From Rhodobacteraceae bacterium UBA2553 (GTDB lineage Bacteria > Pseudomonadota > Alphaproteobacteria > Rhodobacterales > Rhodobacteraceae), in assembly GCA_002340515.1 (NCBI GenBank), contig DDMF01000034.1, forward strand, positions 1-7,819: a stretch of DNA of 7,819 bases, given 5' to 3'. Made by a program: the position numbers and the translations under genes. The notes below the pieces were generated by a model. The model did not search any database. It had not been told where the DNA came from and saw only the letters and a program-made list of their open reading frames with translations. Shown one piece after another: positions 1 through 6,494 of this stretch. Within the stretch, counting starts at the first letter, position 1. Every line of letters starts with the position of its first letter.

Positions 1-2069
1 TTGCCCGCCGTGGGCACCGGAAGGTTCACCGTTTTCGACGCCGTGCCGCGTTGCACAACCCCTGTCATCATCGAGGTCAGCTGATAGGCGGTGATCGCAT
101 CCATCACCCGCTCGCGGTCTGACAGAATACGCGGTGCCTCGCCCGGTGCGATATTGGGGTTCTCACAATCGGCGCAATCGCGGCGGTCATGGCGGTACAC
201 CGTCTTGCCCCAACGATCCTGCACCCGGTCCACCAGCGTGGGCTCCACCCGCTCGCCGCCATTGGCAAACATCGCGTAAGCCGCCACCATTTTGAACAAG
301 GTGGTCTCTTCCGACCCCAATGAGTTCGCGAGGAACGGATTCATATTGTCATAAACGCCAAAGCGTTCGGCATAGGCTTTCACCGTCTCCATGCCGATTT
401 CCTGCGCCAGACGCACGGTCATCAGGTTCCGCGAGCGTTCAATCCCGGTGCGCAGCGGCGTGGGGCCATAAAATTGCTTCGACGCGTTCTGCGGCCGCCA
501 GATCGTCCCCCCGGATTTCACCTCAATCGGCGCGTCAATCACGATGGTCGCGGGCGAAAACCCACTGTCCAAGGCGGAGGCATAGACAAAGGGCTTAAAG
601 CTTGATCCCGGCTGGCGGGTCGCTTGCGTGGCGCGGTTAAACACCGATGCCTGATAGCTGAACCCACCCTGCATCGCGATCACGCGACCGGTATTGACGT
701 CCATCGCCATAAAGCCGCCCTGCACCTCTGGCACCTGTCGCAAGGTCCAGCGAATAAAGCTGCCGTCCTCGTCTTTGACCATGCGGCGCACATGCACCAC
801 TTCACCGACCTTCACCAGATCGCCTGCCACTTTGGCCCGGCGCCCCAACTTGCCGCTTTCCGGGTCAAGGCGCCGCGCCCATGTGACGTCTTTTGCGGGG
901 ATCCAATGACCGTCGTCATCCTCATCCACACCTTCGATGCCCACACGCGCATCATTCCCGCCAACCTCCAGCACAACCGCCGCATGCCAGCCTTCGATGT
1001 CCCGAGGGAAGGTGGTCTCGGCCAAGGTCGCGCGCCAACTGGCCTCATCACCCAGTTGATCCGCAGGAATGGTCACTCGCGACGGGCGCCACACGCCCTG
1101 CCGCCGGTCGTAATCCTCAAGCCCGATGCGCAACGATTTAGCCGCCTCAAGCTGCAAATCCGCATCAACCGTGGCCCGCACGGTCATCCCGCCGGTAAAA
1201 AACTCTTCTTCGCCAAAATCGCGGCTCAGCTGACGACGAATTTCATCCGAGAAATAGTCGCGCGGCGGCAGGATATTGCGGAATCCCTCAAAGTCACCAT
1301 TCTGCACCGAACGCAGCGGCTGTTCCACCTCCGCATCATAACTCGCCTTGTCGATATAGCCGTTTTGATACATCTCGCGCAGCACATAATTGCGCCGTTT
1401 CAACACGCGCTCCTTGGCGCGTACCGGATGATATTTGCCCGGCGCCTGAGGCATCGCGGCCAAGGTTGCGGCCTCATGCGGGGCCAGTTGGCCCAGTGTT
1501 TTGTTGAAATAGGTCTGTGCGGCGGCGGTCACCCCGTAAGAATTCTGCCCCAGAAAAATCTCGTTCAGATAAAGCGCAAGGATCTGGTCTTTGTTCAGCG
1601 AGCTTTCCAACCGCACCGACAGGATCAATTCCTTGATCTTCCGTTCTGCCGACCGTTCGGAGGACAGCAAAAAGTTCTTCACCACCTGCTGCGAAATCGT
1701 CGACGCCCCGCGCAACCGTCCGCCACGCGCCGCCTCAATCGCTGCGGCAATAATCCCGCGCATATCAAAACCTTGGTGCAGATAGAAATTTTTATCCTCA
1801 GCCGAGATAAAGGCGTGTTTGACCAGCGCAGGAATTTCATCCGCAGGTGTGTACAAACGCCGCTCGCGGGCAAATTCATCCATCAGGTCGCCTTCGCCGG
1901 AATAGACCCGGCTGATGGTCGCCGGCGTATAATTCGCCAATTGCTCGTGGCTGGGCAAATCCCTGGAATACATCCAGAAAACAGCCCCAATGATCAACGC
2001 GCCGACAAACACCCCCAAAGTGAGGAATGTAAAAATCGAACCAAAAATACCCAGAATGAATCGGATCAC
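1..2069 (-). CDS. mrcA: Penicillin-binding protein 1A (bifunctional class A PBP), C-terminus cut by window edge
   Basis: This is an inner-membrane enzyme that polymerises lipid II into glycan strands (transglycosylase) and cross-links stem peptides (transpeptidase) in the periplasm. 689 complete codons are visible. A membrane anchor lies at about residues 4-33. The GT51 domain follows, with EDKNFY (catalytic Glu91), GASTISQQ (121-128), KIKELILSVRLE (144-155) and LYLNEIFLG (166-174). An OB-like insert lies at roughly 320-420. The transpeptidase domain starts near 450, with SSFK (nucleophile Ser489, Lys492) and SRN (546-548). The edge cuts the codon after AG, where the KTG triad begins, so probably 150 or so residues are missing. 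The start is GTG at 2067-2069: the frame has a stop a few codons upstream and the protein begins MIRFILGIFG, typical of the family. A TTG four codons earlier is the alternative. No frameshift was seen. A CxxC pair (Cys632, Cys635) lies in the periplasmic part. Confidence 0.95.
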   Translation of the reverse strand, partial: MIRFILGIFGSIFTFLTLGVFVGALIIGAVFWMYSRDLPSHEQLANYTPATISRVYSGEGDLMDEFARERRLYTPADEIPALVKHAFISAEDKNFYLHQGFDMRGIIAAAIEAARGGRLRGASTISQQVVKNFLLSSERSAERKIKELILSVRLESSLNKDQILALYLNEIFLGQNSYGVTAAAQTYFNKTLGQLAPHEAATLAAMPQAPGKYHPVRAKERVLKRRNYVLREMYQNGYIDKASYDAEVEQPLRSVQNGDFEGFRNILPPRDYFSDEIRRQLSRDFGEEEFFTGGMTVRATVDADLQLEAAKSLRIGLEDYDRRQGVWRPSRVTIPADQLGDEASWRATLAETTFPRDIEGWHAAVVLEVGGNDARVGIEGVDEDDDGHWIPAKDVTWARRLDPESGKLGRRAKVAGDLVKVGEVVHVRRMVKDEDGSFIRWTLRQVPEVQGGFMAMDVNTGRVIAMQGGFSYQASVFNRATQATRQPGSSFKPFVYASALDSGFSPATIVIDAPIEVKSGGTIWRPQNASKQFYGPTPLRTGIERSRNLMTVRLAQEIGMETVKAYAERFGVYDNMNPFLANSLGSEETTLFKMVAAYAMFANGGERVEPTLVDRVQDRWGKTVYRHDRRDCADCENPNIAPGEAPRILSDRERVMDAITAYQLTSMMTGVVQRGTASKTVNLPVPTAG

Positions 2070-2097
2070 GGGTGCCCCCAAGCCTAGTGTGCCCCCT

Positions 2098-2126
2098 CAT
2101 ATAGGGTGCGCGCGCACGCGGGTCAA
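2098..2126 (-). promoter_or_regulatory. Sigma70-type promoter for PBP1A
   Basis: Read on the minus strand, TTGACC (2126-2121, five of six matches to the -35 consensus) is followed after exactly 17 bp by TATATG (2103-2098). Transcription would begin near 2091, giving a leader of about 20 nt before the GTG at 2069. That spacing supports the GTG start. The spacer contains a perfect 12-bp GC palindrome at 2106-2117, reported separately. Confidence 0.55.
2106..2117. repeat. 12-bp perfect palindrome in the PBP1A promoter spacer
   Basis: GTGCGCGCGCAC is its own reverse complement. It lies almost centrally between the -35 and -10 elements of the PBP1A promoter. Alternation of purine and pyrimidine continues to 2120. 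It could be an operator for a dimeric regulator or only a GC-rich local sequence; the sequence alone cannot decide. Confidence 0.5.
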
Positions 2127-2251
2127 AGCAACTCGCCGCGATTAAGGGGGGAAAATCGGCACGATTGCGCCAGTGGCCCCCGCCGGTCCGCGCCGCAAAC
2201 GCGCCCGAAATGCACAGCGTCAGATTGCATCCGCCCGCCACCACGCCTATG

Positions 2252-2286
2252 TCTTGGGCCAATGTCTTGATCAAATCTTGACCCAA
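2252..2286 (+). repeat. Three tandem TCTTG-N2/3-CAA repeats upstream of pepF
   Basis: TCTTGGGCCAA (2252-2262), TCTTGATCAA (2265-2274) and TCTTGACCCAA (2276-2286) follow each other with start-to-start spacing of 13 and 11 bp. Each contains a small TTG/CAA dyad. The array ends 28 bp before the pepF ATG and covers the place where a promoter is expected. It looks like a cooperative operator or a promoter-proximal regulatory site. No regulator can be named. Confidence 0.45.
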
Positions 2287-2314
2287 AAATTCAAATAGAC
2301 GTCTCGGAGAGCCC

Positions 2315-4150
2315 ATGTTCCACCCCCTTCAGCACCCTCTTTCCTTCCCCGTTCGTGACGCAAACGCAGGGGCCGGCGCCAGCCCGTTTGGCGATCTTCC
2401 CGTGTGGGATCTCAGCGATCTTTACCCAGGCCCCGACGCCCCCGAACTGACCCGCGATCTGGCCTGGGTTGAAACCGCAAGTGCGGAATTTGCGGCGACC
2501 TATCAGGGCAAATTGGCGGATCTCGATGCCGCCGGGATGCTGGCCTGTATCTTGGAAGACGAGAAGGTCACCATGATCGTCGGGCGCATCATGTCCTTTG
2601 CGGGCCTGCGCTATTACCAAGAAACCACCAACCCGGACCGCGCGCAGTTTTTCCAAAACTGTCAGGAAAGCATCACGGTTTCCACCGCCCCTTTGGTGTT
2701 TTTCTCGTTGGAAGTGAACCGGTTAGGCGATGACCTTCTGGCTGGATGGTTTGCGGAAAACACCGACCTTGCCCGCTATGCCCCGATTTTTGAACGCATG
2801 CGCGCCATGCGCCCGCACCAATTGTCGGATGAGCTGGAGCAGTTCTTGCACGACAAATCCTCGGTCGGGGCTGGCGCTTGGAACACGCTCTTTGACGAAA
2901 CTGTTGCGGGGCTGATGTTCACCGTGAACGGCGAGGAGCGCAACCTTGAGGCCACCGCCAGCCTGCTCACCGAACAAGACCGCGCCACCCGCGAAGCCGC
3001 CTCGCGCGAAATCGCCCGCGTGCTGGGCGAAAACATTAAAATCTTTGCCCGGGTGCACAATACGCTCGCCAAGGAAAAAGACATCGAAGACACTTGGCGC
3101 AAAATGCCGACCCCGCAAACCGGGCGGCACCTTGCCAACCATGTGGAACCCGAAGTGGTCGAGGCGCTTAGGAACGCCGTGGTCAAAGCCTACCCGCGCC
3201 TTTCGCACCGGTATTACGCGCTGAAAGCCAAGTGGCTGGGGCTTGAAACCATGCAGGTCTGGGACCGCAACGCGCCCCTGCCGATGGAAGACGCAACGAT
3301 GGTCAGCTGGGCGGACGCGGAAAAAACCGTGATGGACGCCTACGCCGATTTCGACCCCAAAATGGCCGAGATCGCCAAGCCGTTTTTCACCGATGGCTGG
3401 ATTGACGCGGGCGTGACCCCCGGCAAAGCCCCCGGCGCCTTTGCCCACCCGACAGTGACGGACGCTCACCCTTACGTGATGCTGAATTACCTGGGAAAAC
3501 CCCGCGATGTCATGACCTTGGCCCATGAACTTGGCCACGGGGTGCATCAGGTTCTGGCCGCAGCACAGGGCGAGCACCTGTCAAGCACACCGCTCACGCT
3601 GGCCGAAACCGCGTCTGTGTTTGGCGAAATGCTGACCTTCCGCAAACTTTTGTCCGAGGCGAAATCTCCTGCTGAGAAAAAGATCCTTCTGGCGGGCAAA
3701 GTCGAAGACATGATCAACACCGTGGTGCGCCAAATCGCGTTCTACGATTTCGAATGCAAACTGCACGCGGCCCGCGCCCAAGGCGAGCTGACCCCCGATG
3801 ACATCAACGCCATCTGGATGTCGGTTCAGGCTGAAAGTCTGGGCCCGGTCTTTGACTATATGGACGGCTATGAAACCTTCTGGGCCTATATCCCCCACTT
3901 CGTGCATTCCCCGTTCTACGTCTATGCCTATGCATTCGGCGACGGCTTGGTGAACGCGCTTTACGCGGTGTACGAGGAAGGCGACGCGGATTTCCAAGCG
4001 AAGTATTTCGACATGCTGAAAGCAGGCGGATCGAAGCACCACAAAGAGCTGCTCGCGCCATTTGGATTGGACGCCTCTGACCCCAAATTCTGGGACAAAG
4101 GCCTGTCGATGATCGAAGGATTCATTGATGAGTTGGAAGCGATGGAGTGA
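2315..4150 (+). CDS. pepF: Oligoendopeptidase F family zinc metallopeptidase (M3 family)
   Basis: A cytosolic zinc endopeptidase of the M3B PepF group, 611 residues and close to the usual length of about 600. Family members cut short peptides and are thought to recycle peptides released by other proteases. The zinc motif HELGH is at residues 404-408 (His404, catalytic Glu405, His408). The third ligand is most likely Glu431 in LAETASVFGE, 27 residues after the first His. The helical N-terminal M3 region fills the first 200 or so residues, starting with PVWDLSDLYP. There is no signal peptide. The ATG at 2315 is preceded at good spacing by CGGAGAG. The gene is divergent from PBP1A across 245 bp and ends at a TGA followed by hairpins. 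Assignment to M3/PepF is firm; the physiological substrate is unknown. Confidence 0.95.
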   Translation: MFHPLQHPLSFPVRDANAGAGASPFGDLPVWDLSDLYPGPDAPELTRDLAWVETASAEFAATYQGKLADLDAAGMLACILEDEKVTMIVGRIMSFAGLRYYQETTNPDRAQFFQNCQESITVSTAPLVFFSLEVNRLGDDLLAGWFAENTDLARYAPIFERMRAMRPHQLSDELEQFLHDKSSVGAGAWNTLFDETVAGLMFTVNGEERNLEATASLLTEQDRATREAASREIARVLGENIKIFARVHNTLAKEKDIEDTWRKMPTPQTGRHLANHVEPEVVEALRNAVVKAYPRLSHRYYALKAKWLGLETMQVWDRNAPLPMEDATMVSWADAEKTVMDAYADFDPKMAEIAKPFFTDGWIDAGVTPGKAPGAFAHPTVTDAHPYVMLNYLGKPRDVMTLAHELGHGVHQVLAAAQGEHLSSTPLTLAETASVFGEMLTFRKLLSEAKSPAEKKILLAGKVEDMINTVVRQIAFYDFECKLHAARAQGELTPDDINAIWMSVQAESLGPVFDYMDGYETFWAYIPHFVHSPFYVYAYAFGDGLVNALYAVYEEGDADFQAKYFDMLKAGGSKHHKELLAPFGLDASDPKFWDKGLSMIEGFIDELEAME

Positions 4151-4195
4151 GGCAGGTTAGCCCAAAACCGCCCAATTACGTCATCTATACCGCTT

Positions 4196-4225
4196 GTGTC
4201 TTGATGCCGTGGGGATGCAAGACAC
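4196..4225 (+). terminator. Hairpin downstream of pepF, possible terminator
   Basis: GTGTCTTG (4196-4203) and CAAGACAC (4218-4225) form a perfect 8-bp stem around a 14-base loop, 45 bp after the pepF stop. Only TTTGAT follows, so it is not a classical T-tract terminator on the plus strand. It is the best candidate for the end of the pepF transcript. Confidence 0.4.
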
Positions 4226-4242
4226 TTTGATAGAATTCACAT

Positions 4243-4275
4243 GAAGGGGTATCGCAACCATAGCGATACCCCTTC
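4243..4275 (-). terminator. Strong hairpin directly after the 103-residue orphan gene
   Basis: GAAGGGGTATCGC (4243-4255) and GCGATACCCCTTC (4263-4275) form a perfect 13-bp stem with the 7-base loop AACCATA. It begins 5 bp past the stop codon of the minus-strand orphan gene and also lies downstream of convergent pepF, so it may work in both directions. Neither side has a real T tract, so it may act as an RNA 3'-end stabiliser or an attenuated terminator. Confidence 0.55.
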
Positions 4276-4280
4276 TAAAT

Positions 4281-4592
4281 TCAGCTGTTCTTTGAGATTG
4301 GGAAAGTAGCACTTTCACCGTCACACTCTACTTGGACATGTGTCCAAGGCTCATCCCCCATTGTGACATCGGCAAAATAAAATGGTACAGGTTGTGGCTT
4401 CATGGGACCTTGGCCATCAACGACCCGAGCGTTCAGTAATAAGATATTTGGGTTAATTCCCTGCGGTTCAGCCCTATCGACTTCGACCGTATCGGCAAAT
4501 GACATCCCCATAACCGTCCCTTCTACGTGAATAAACTTGGTCTTAGGACGAAGATTCCAGTCAGCTTTCCAAATCTTAACTTCTTGTGACAT
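4281..4592 (-). CDS. Hypothetical protein, 103 residues, AT-rich orphan
   Basis: I do not recognise this protein. It starts MSQEVKIWKADWNLRP, has no signal peptide or membrane segment, and alternates short hydrophobic stretches (KFIHVEGTVMG, NILLLNARVV, PFYFADVTMG, WTHVQVECDG) in a way that suggests a small beta-rich cytosolic protein. It has one Cys, near residue 90 in VECDGESATF. It is very probably translated: ATG at 4590-4592 is preceded by AGGGAG at a 6-base spacing, an exact TATAAT lies just upstream, and a strong hairpin follows the stop. Its base composition is clearly richer in A and T than the neighbouring pepF, zinc-finger and dipeptidase genes, which hints at acquisition or weak codon selection. 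It runs convergently towards pepF. Confidence 0.75.
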   Translation of the reverse strand: MSQEVKIWKADWNLRPKTKFIHVEGTVMGMSFADTVEVDRAEPQGINPNILLLNARVVDGQGPMKPQPVPFYFADVTMGDEPWTHVQVECDGESATFPISKNS

Positions 4593-4597
4593 GTTTC

Positions 4598-4618
4598 ACT
4601 CCCTATACGTTAATTATA
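4598..4618 (-). promoter_or_regulatory. -10 element and ribosome binding site of the orphan gene
   Basis: On the minus strand an exact TATAAT spans 4618-4613, inside the palindrome AATTATAATT. AGGGAG follows at about 4603-4598, six bases before the ATG. Transcription would start near 4606, giving a leader of only about 15 nt. No convincing -35 lies 16-18 bp upstream (GCCGCG is there), so the promoter may depend on an activator or the match may be chance in AT-rich DNA. Confidence 0.4.
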
Positions 4619-4824
4619 ATTTGATACTCCAAACGCGGCATCATTGATCACAACAACGCGCTGCAAAATGCCTCTAAAAATCGTAACTCAAAGAATACCG
4701 TTATCCTTAGTCAAGAGCAGAGTGCCGCAAGCTTACGCGGAAGCGCACACAATTCACAACTTATAGTCGAAATTTCAAAGGATTTTGTTGACAGGCCAAA
4801 CATCAAGACTGTTACGCCCCCCCC
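4619..4824. other. AT-rich intergenic region with no recognised gene
   Basis: I see no coding frame with a credible start and no tRNA-like fold here. The stretch is clearly AT-rich up to about 4800. It holds a weak 4-bp inverted repeat (CCGC-8-GCGG, near 4723-4738) and an eight-C run at 4817-4824 that directly follows the stop codon of the zinc-finger gene. It probably contains that gene's 3' end and upstream regulatory sequence of the orphan gene. Confidence 0.5.
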
Positions 4825-5094
4825 TCACTTCAACTGGCTGTCCTTTGACCCACGCCGGTTGATCCCGGCCCGCGCCTGAAACGCACTGTCGCGGTCGCGC
4901 ACGCAGTCGATGCACAGCTTCACCCCCGGCAAAGCCACACGCCGCGCTTCGGGGATTTCCTCTTCGCATTCCGCGCAATGGGTAAAACTCTCGCCCACCG
5001 GGGTCGATTTGCCTTTCATCCGCGCCAGCTCATCTGAGATCGACGCCTCGATCTGCTCACTCACCGCGCCATCTTTTGCCCAGCCACCAGCCAT
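4825..5094 (-). CDS. DksA/TraR-family C4 zinc-finger protein (YbiI-like)
   Basis: An 89-residue cytosolic protein with one four-cysteine zinc finger: Cys40-x2-Cys43, 17 residues, Cys61-x2-Cys64. The beginning MAGGWAKDGAVSEQIE and the ending NRRGSKDSQLK closely follow E. coli YbiI (88 residues, from memory), so this is the YbiI branch of the TraR/DksA superfamily. DksA and TraR bind RNA polymerase near the secondary channel. This short form lacks a long coiled coil, and its function, like that of YbiI, is unknown. The start is well set by AAAGGAG at 5108-5102, seven bases before the ATG. The gene is divergent from the M19 dipeptidase with 134 bp between them. Confidence 0.9.
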   Translation of the reverse strand: MAGGWAKDGAVSEQIEASISDELARMKGKSTPVGESFTHCAECEEEIPEARRVALPGVKLCIDCVRDRDSAFQARAGINRRGSKDSQLK

Positions 5095-5168
5095 ATTCGC
5101 TCTCCTTTGATCTCACCCTAAGCACAGACCTCATGGGATCAAGACGGTTTTTCCACCCAATTCCCCCG

Positions 5169-5199
5169 CGTCAGACTTGGCAAACGCCACAACCTGACG
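5169..5199. repeat. Nested inverted repeat over the dipeptidase promoter
   Basis: Outer arms CGTCAG (5169-5174) and CTGACG (5194-5199) enclose inner arms TGGC (5178-5181) and GCCA (5186-5189), and the two pairs are almost concentric around 5184. The repeat overlaps the proposed -35 and spacer, so it could be an operator. The arms are short and chance cannot be excluded. Confidence 0.35.
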
Positions 5200-5205
5200 T
5201 TTCAT
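5177..5205 (+). promoter_or_regulatory. Candidate promoter of the M19 dipeptidase
   Basis: TTGGCA (5177-5182) is followed after 17 bp by TTTCAT (5200-5205), which matches the -10 consensus at four of six positions. Transcription would begin near 5212, shortly before AGGGAGA (5216-5222) and the ATG at 5229. An inverted repeat covers the same bases. Confidence 0.35.
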
Positions 5206-5228
5206 TGCCCCATACAGGGAGAAACATA

Positions 5229-6404
5229 ATGAAATGGATCAAACGCGGGCTTTTCGGCCTGTTTACCCTTTGCGCGCTGGGGCTGATCGGGTTCTGGAGC
5301 TTTGCCCCCCGCATAGTGGACGCCGGCGAAAACCAAGTGAACCCTCACGCCCCCTATGTGATCAGTGACGCGGCTGAGGCGCTGCACCGGGATCTGATCA
5401 TCGGCGACTGGCACGCCGACAGCCTGCTCTGGAACCGCAGCCTGCTGGAGCGTCATGATTACGGCCATGTGGACGTGCCACGTTTGCAAGAAGGCAACGT
5501 CGCCATTCAGGTCTTTACCGCCGTGACCAAAAGCCCGGCGGGGTTGAATTATGAACAGAACGCGACGGATGCACGCGACAACATCACGCTGCTGGCCTTT
5601 GGTCAGCTTTGGCCGCTGCGCACCTGGACCTCGATCTTTGAACGCGCCCATTATCAAGCGGAACGCTTACACGAATACGCCGCCCAAGCACCGCGTGATT
5701 TGCAGGTTGTCACCACGATGAGCGCGCTGGACGCCGTTCTGGAAGCCCGTTCCAATGGCGATGACACCGTGGCTGGCCTGTTGGGCATCGAAGGCGCCCA
5801 CCCGCTTGAGGGCGACATCAAAAACCTCGACCGGCTGGAGGCGATCGGCTACCGCATCATTGGCTTGCAGCATTTTTTCGACAATGAACTGGGCGGATCC
5901 CTGCACGGGATTGGCAACAAGGGTCTGACCGATTTTGGCCGCGAAGTGGTCGGCGAAATAGCCAAACGAGGCATGGTTCTGGACCTTGCCCATTCGAGCC
6001 AGCAGGTGGCGTGGGACGTGCTTGAGATCACCGATATGCCAATCATTGTCAGCCACACCGGGCTGCACAGCCATTGCGGCACCAAACGCAATTTCCCAGA
6101 CGCGTTGATGCAGAAAATCGCCGCCACCGGGGGCGTGATTGGCATGGGATATTGGGCTGACGTGACCTGTGATGACAGCCCCAAAGGGGTTGCCAAAGCG
6201 ATCAAGGCCGCGATTGCCGCGGTGGGCGAAGATGCGGTGTCCCTTGGGTCCGATTACGACGGCACTGTGACCACCAGTTTCGATACATCCGAACTTGCGG
6301 TGCTGACCCAGGCGATGATGGACGCCGGGATTTCAGAGGCGCAAATCCGCAAAGTCTCCGGCGGCAATATGCTGCGGGTCTTGCGCGCGCGTCTGGATCC
6401 GTAG
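5229..6404 (+). CDS. Membrane dipeptidase, peptidase family M19
   Basis: A zinc dipeptidase related to mammalian renal dipeptidase, 391 residues, that hydrolyses dipeptides (bacterial members often accept a D-residue at the C-terminal side). The N-terminus MKWIKRGLFGLF is positively charged and followed by a hydrophobic stretch to about residue 25. There is no lipobox, so it is a signal anchor or signal peptide and the catalytic part should be periplasmic. Ligand positions fit the family: His62 and Asp64 in WHADS, bridging Glu188 in GIEGAH, His255 in LDLAHSS, His276 in VSHTG, and Asp342 in GSDYDG. The 21-residue gap between the two His matches renal dipeptidase (His198/His219). The reading frame stays open upstream to 5076, but the ATG at 5229 is chosen because AGGGAGA precedes it and the membrane segment starts there. 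Substrate is not predictable; cell-wall or environmental peptides are both possible. Confidence 0.93.
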   Translation: MKWIKRGLFGLFTLCALGLIGFWSFAPRIVDAGENQVNPHAPYVISDAAEALHRDLIIGDWHADSLLWNRSLLERHDYGHVDVPRLQEGNVAIQVFTAVTKSPAGLNYEQNATDARDNITLLAFGQLWPLRTWTSIFERAHYQAERLHEYAAQAPRDLQVVTTMSALDAVLEARSNGDDTVAGLLGIEGAHPLEGDIKNLDRLEAIGYRIIGLQHFFDNELGGSLHGIGNKGLTDFGREVVGEIAKRGMVLDLAHSSQQVAWDVLEITDMPIIVSHTGLHSHCGTKRNFPDALMQKIAATGGVIGMGYWADVTCDDSPKGVAKAIKAAIAAVGEDAVSLGSDYDGTVTTSFDTSELAVLTQAMMDAGISEAQIRKVSGGNMLRVLRARLDP

Positions 6405-6429
6405 GCCCGTAACCTCTTTTACCAAAAGA

Positions 6430-6464
6430 AAAAGCCGCATGAGAACCTCTCCCATGCGGCTTTT
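6430..6464. terminator. Bidirectional rho-independent terminator
   Basis: AAAAGCCGCATG (6430-6441) and CATGCGGCTTTT (6453-6464) form a perfect 12-bp stem with an 11-base loop. The A-rich left flank and T-run on the right make it functional on both strands. It sits between the convergent dipeptidase and rpoH genes, 26 bp after the dipeptidase stop. A second, smaller GC stem (CCCCTC-A-GAGGGG, 6477-6489) lies immediately after the rpoH stop. Confidence 0.85.
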
Positions 6465-6494
6465 CCAATTCATACACCCCTCAGAGGGGGGCGC

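Noticed and set aside
624..2087. A long plus-strand open frame of 487 codons opposite PBP1A
   Set aside because: It is antisense to a gene with complete catalytic motifs, its predicted protein is rich in His, Arg and Pro without domains, and it has the look of a shadow frame from GC-rich codons.
1876..2316. A minus-strand open frame starting with ATG at 2316, running across the divergent promoter region
   Set aside because: It is out of frame with PBP1A and reads the PBP1A membrane anchor in another frame; the GTG-started frame gives the real protein.
2723..3577. A minus-strand open frame of 284 codons opposite pepF
   Set aside because: It is the complement of the conserved M3 peptidase, including the zinc motif region, and shows no recognisable protein features or ribosome binding site.
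4619..4810. A tRNA, small RNA or attachment site in the AT-rich intergenic stretch
   Set aside because: No cloverleaf, no T-tract terminator and no direct repeat flanking the islet could be found by eye.
4817..4824. Run of eight C residues as a phase-variation tract
   Set aside because: It lies just after the stop codon of the zinc-finger gene and in no promoter spacer I can define, so length changes would have no clear effect.
5076..5228. N-terminal extension of the M19 dipeptidase from the ATG at 5076
   Set aside because: The extension overlaps the zinc-finger gene on the other strand, lacks a ribosome binding site and would bury the signal anchor; the ATG at 5229 has AGGGAGA at good spacing.
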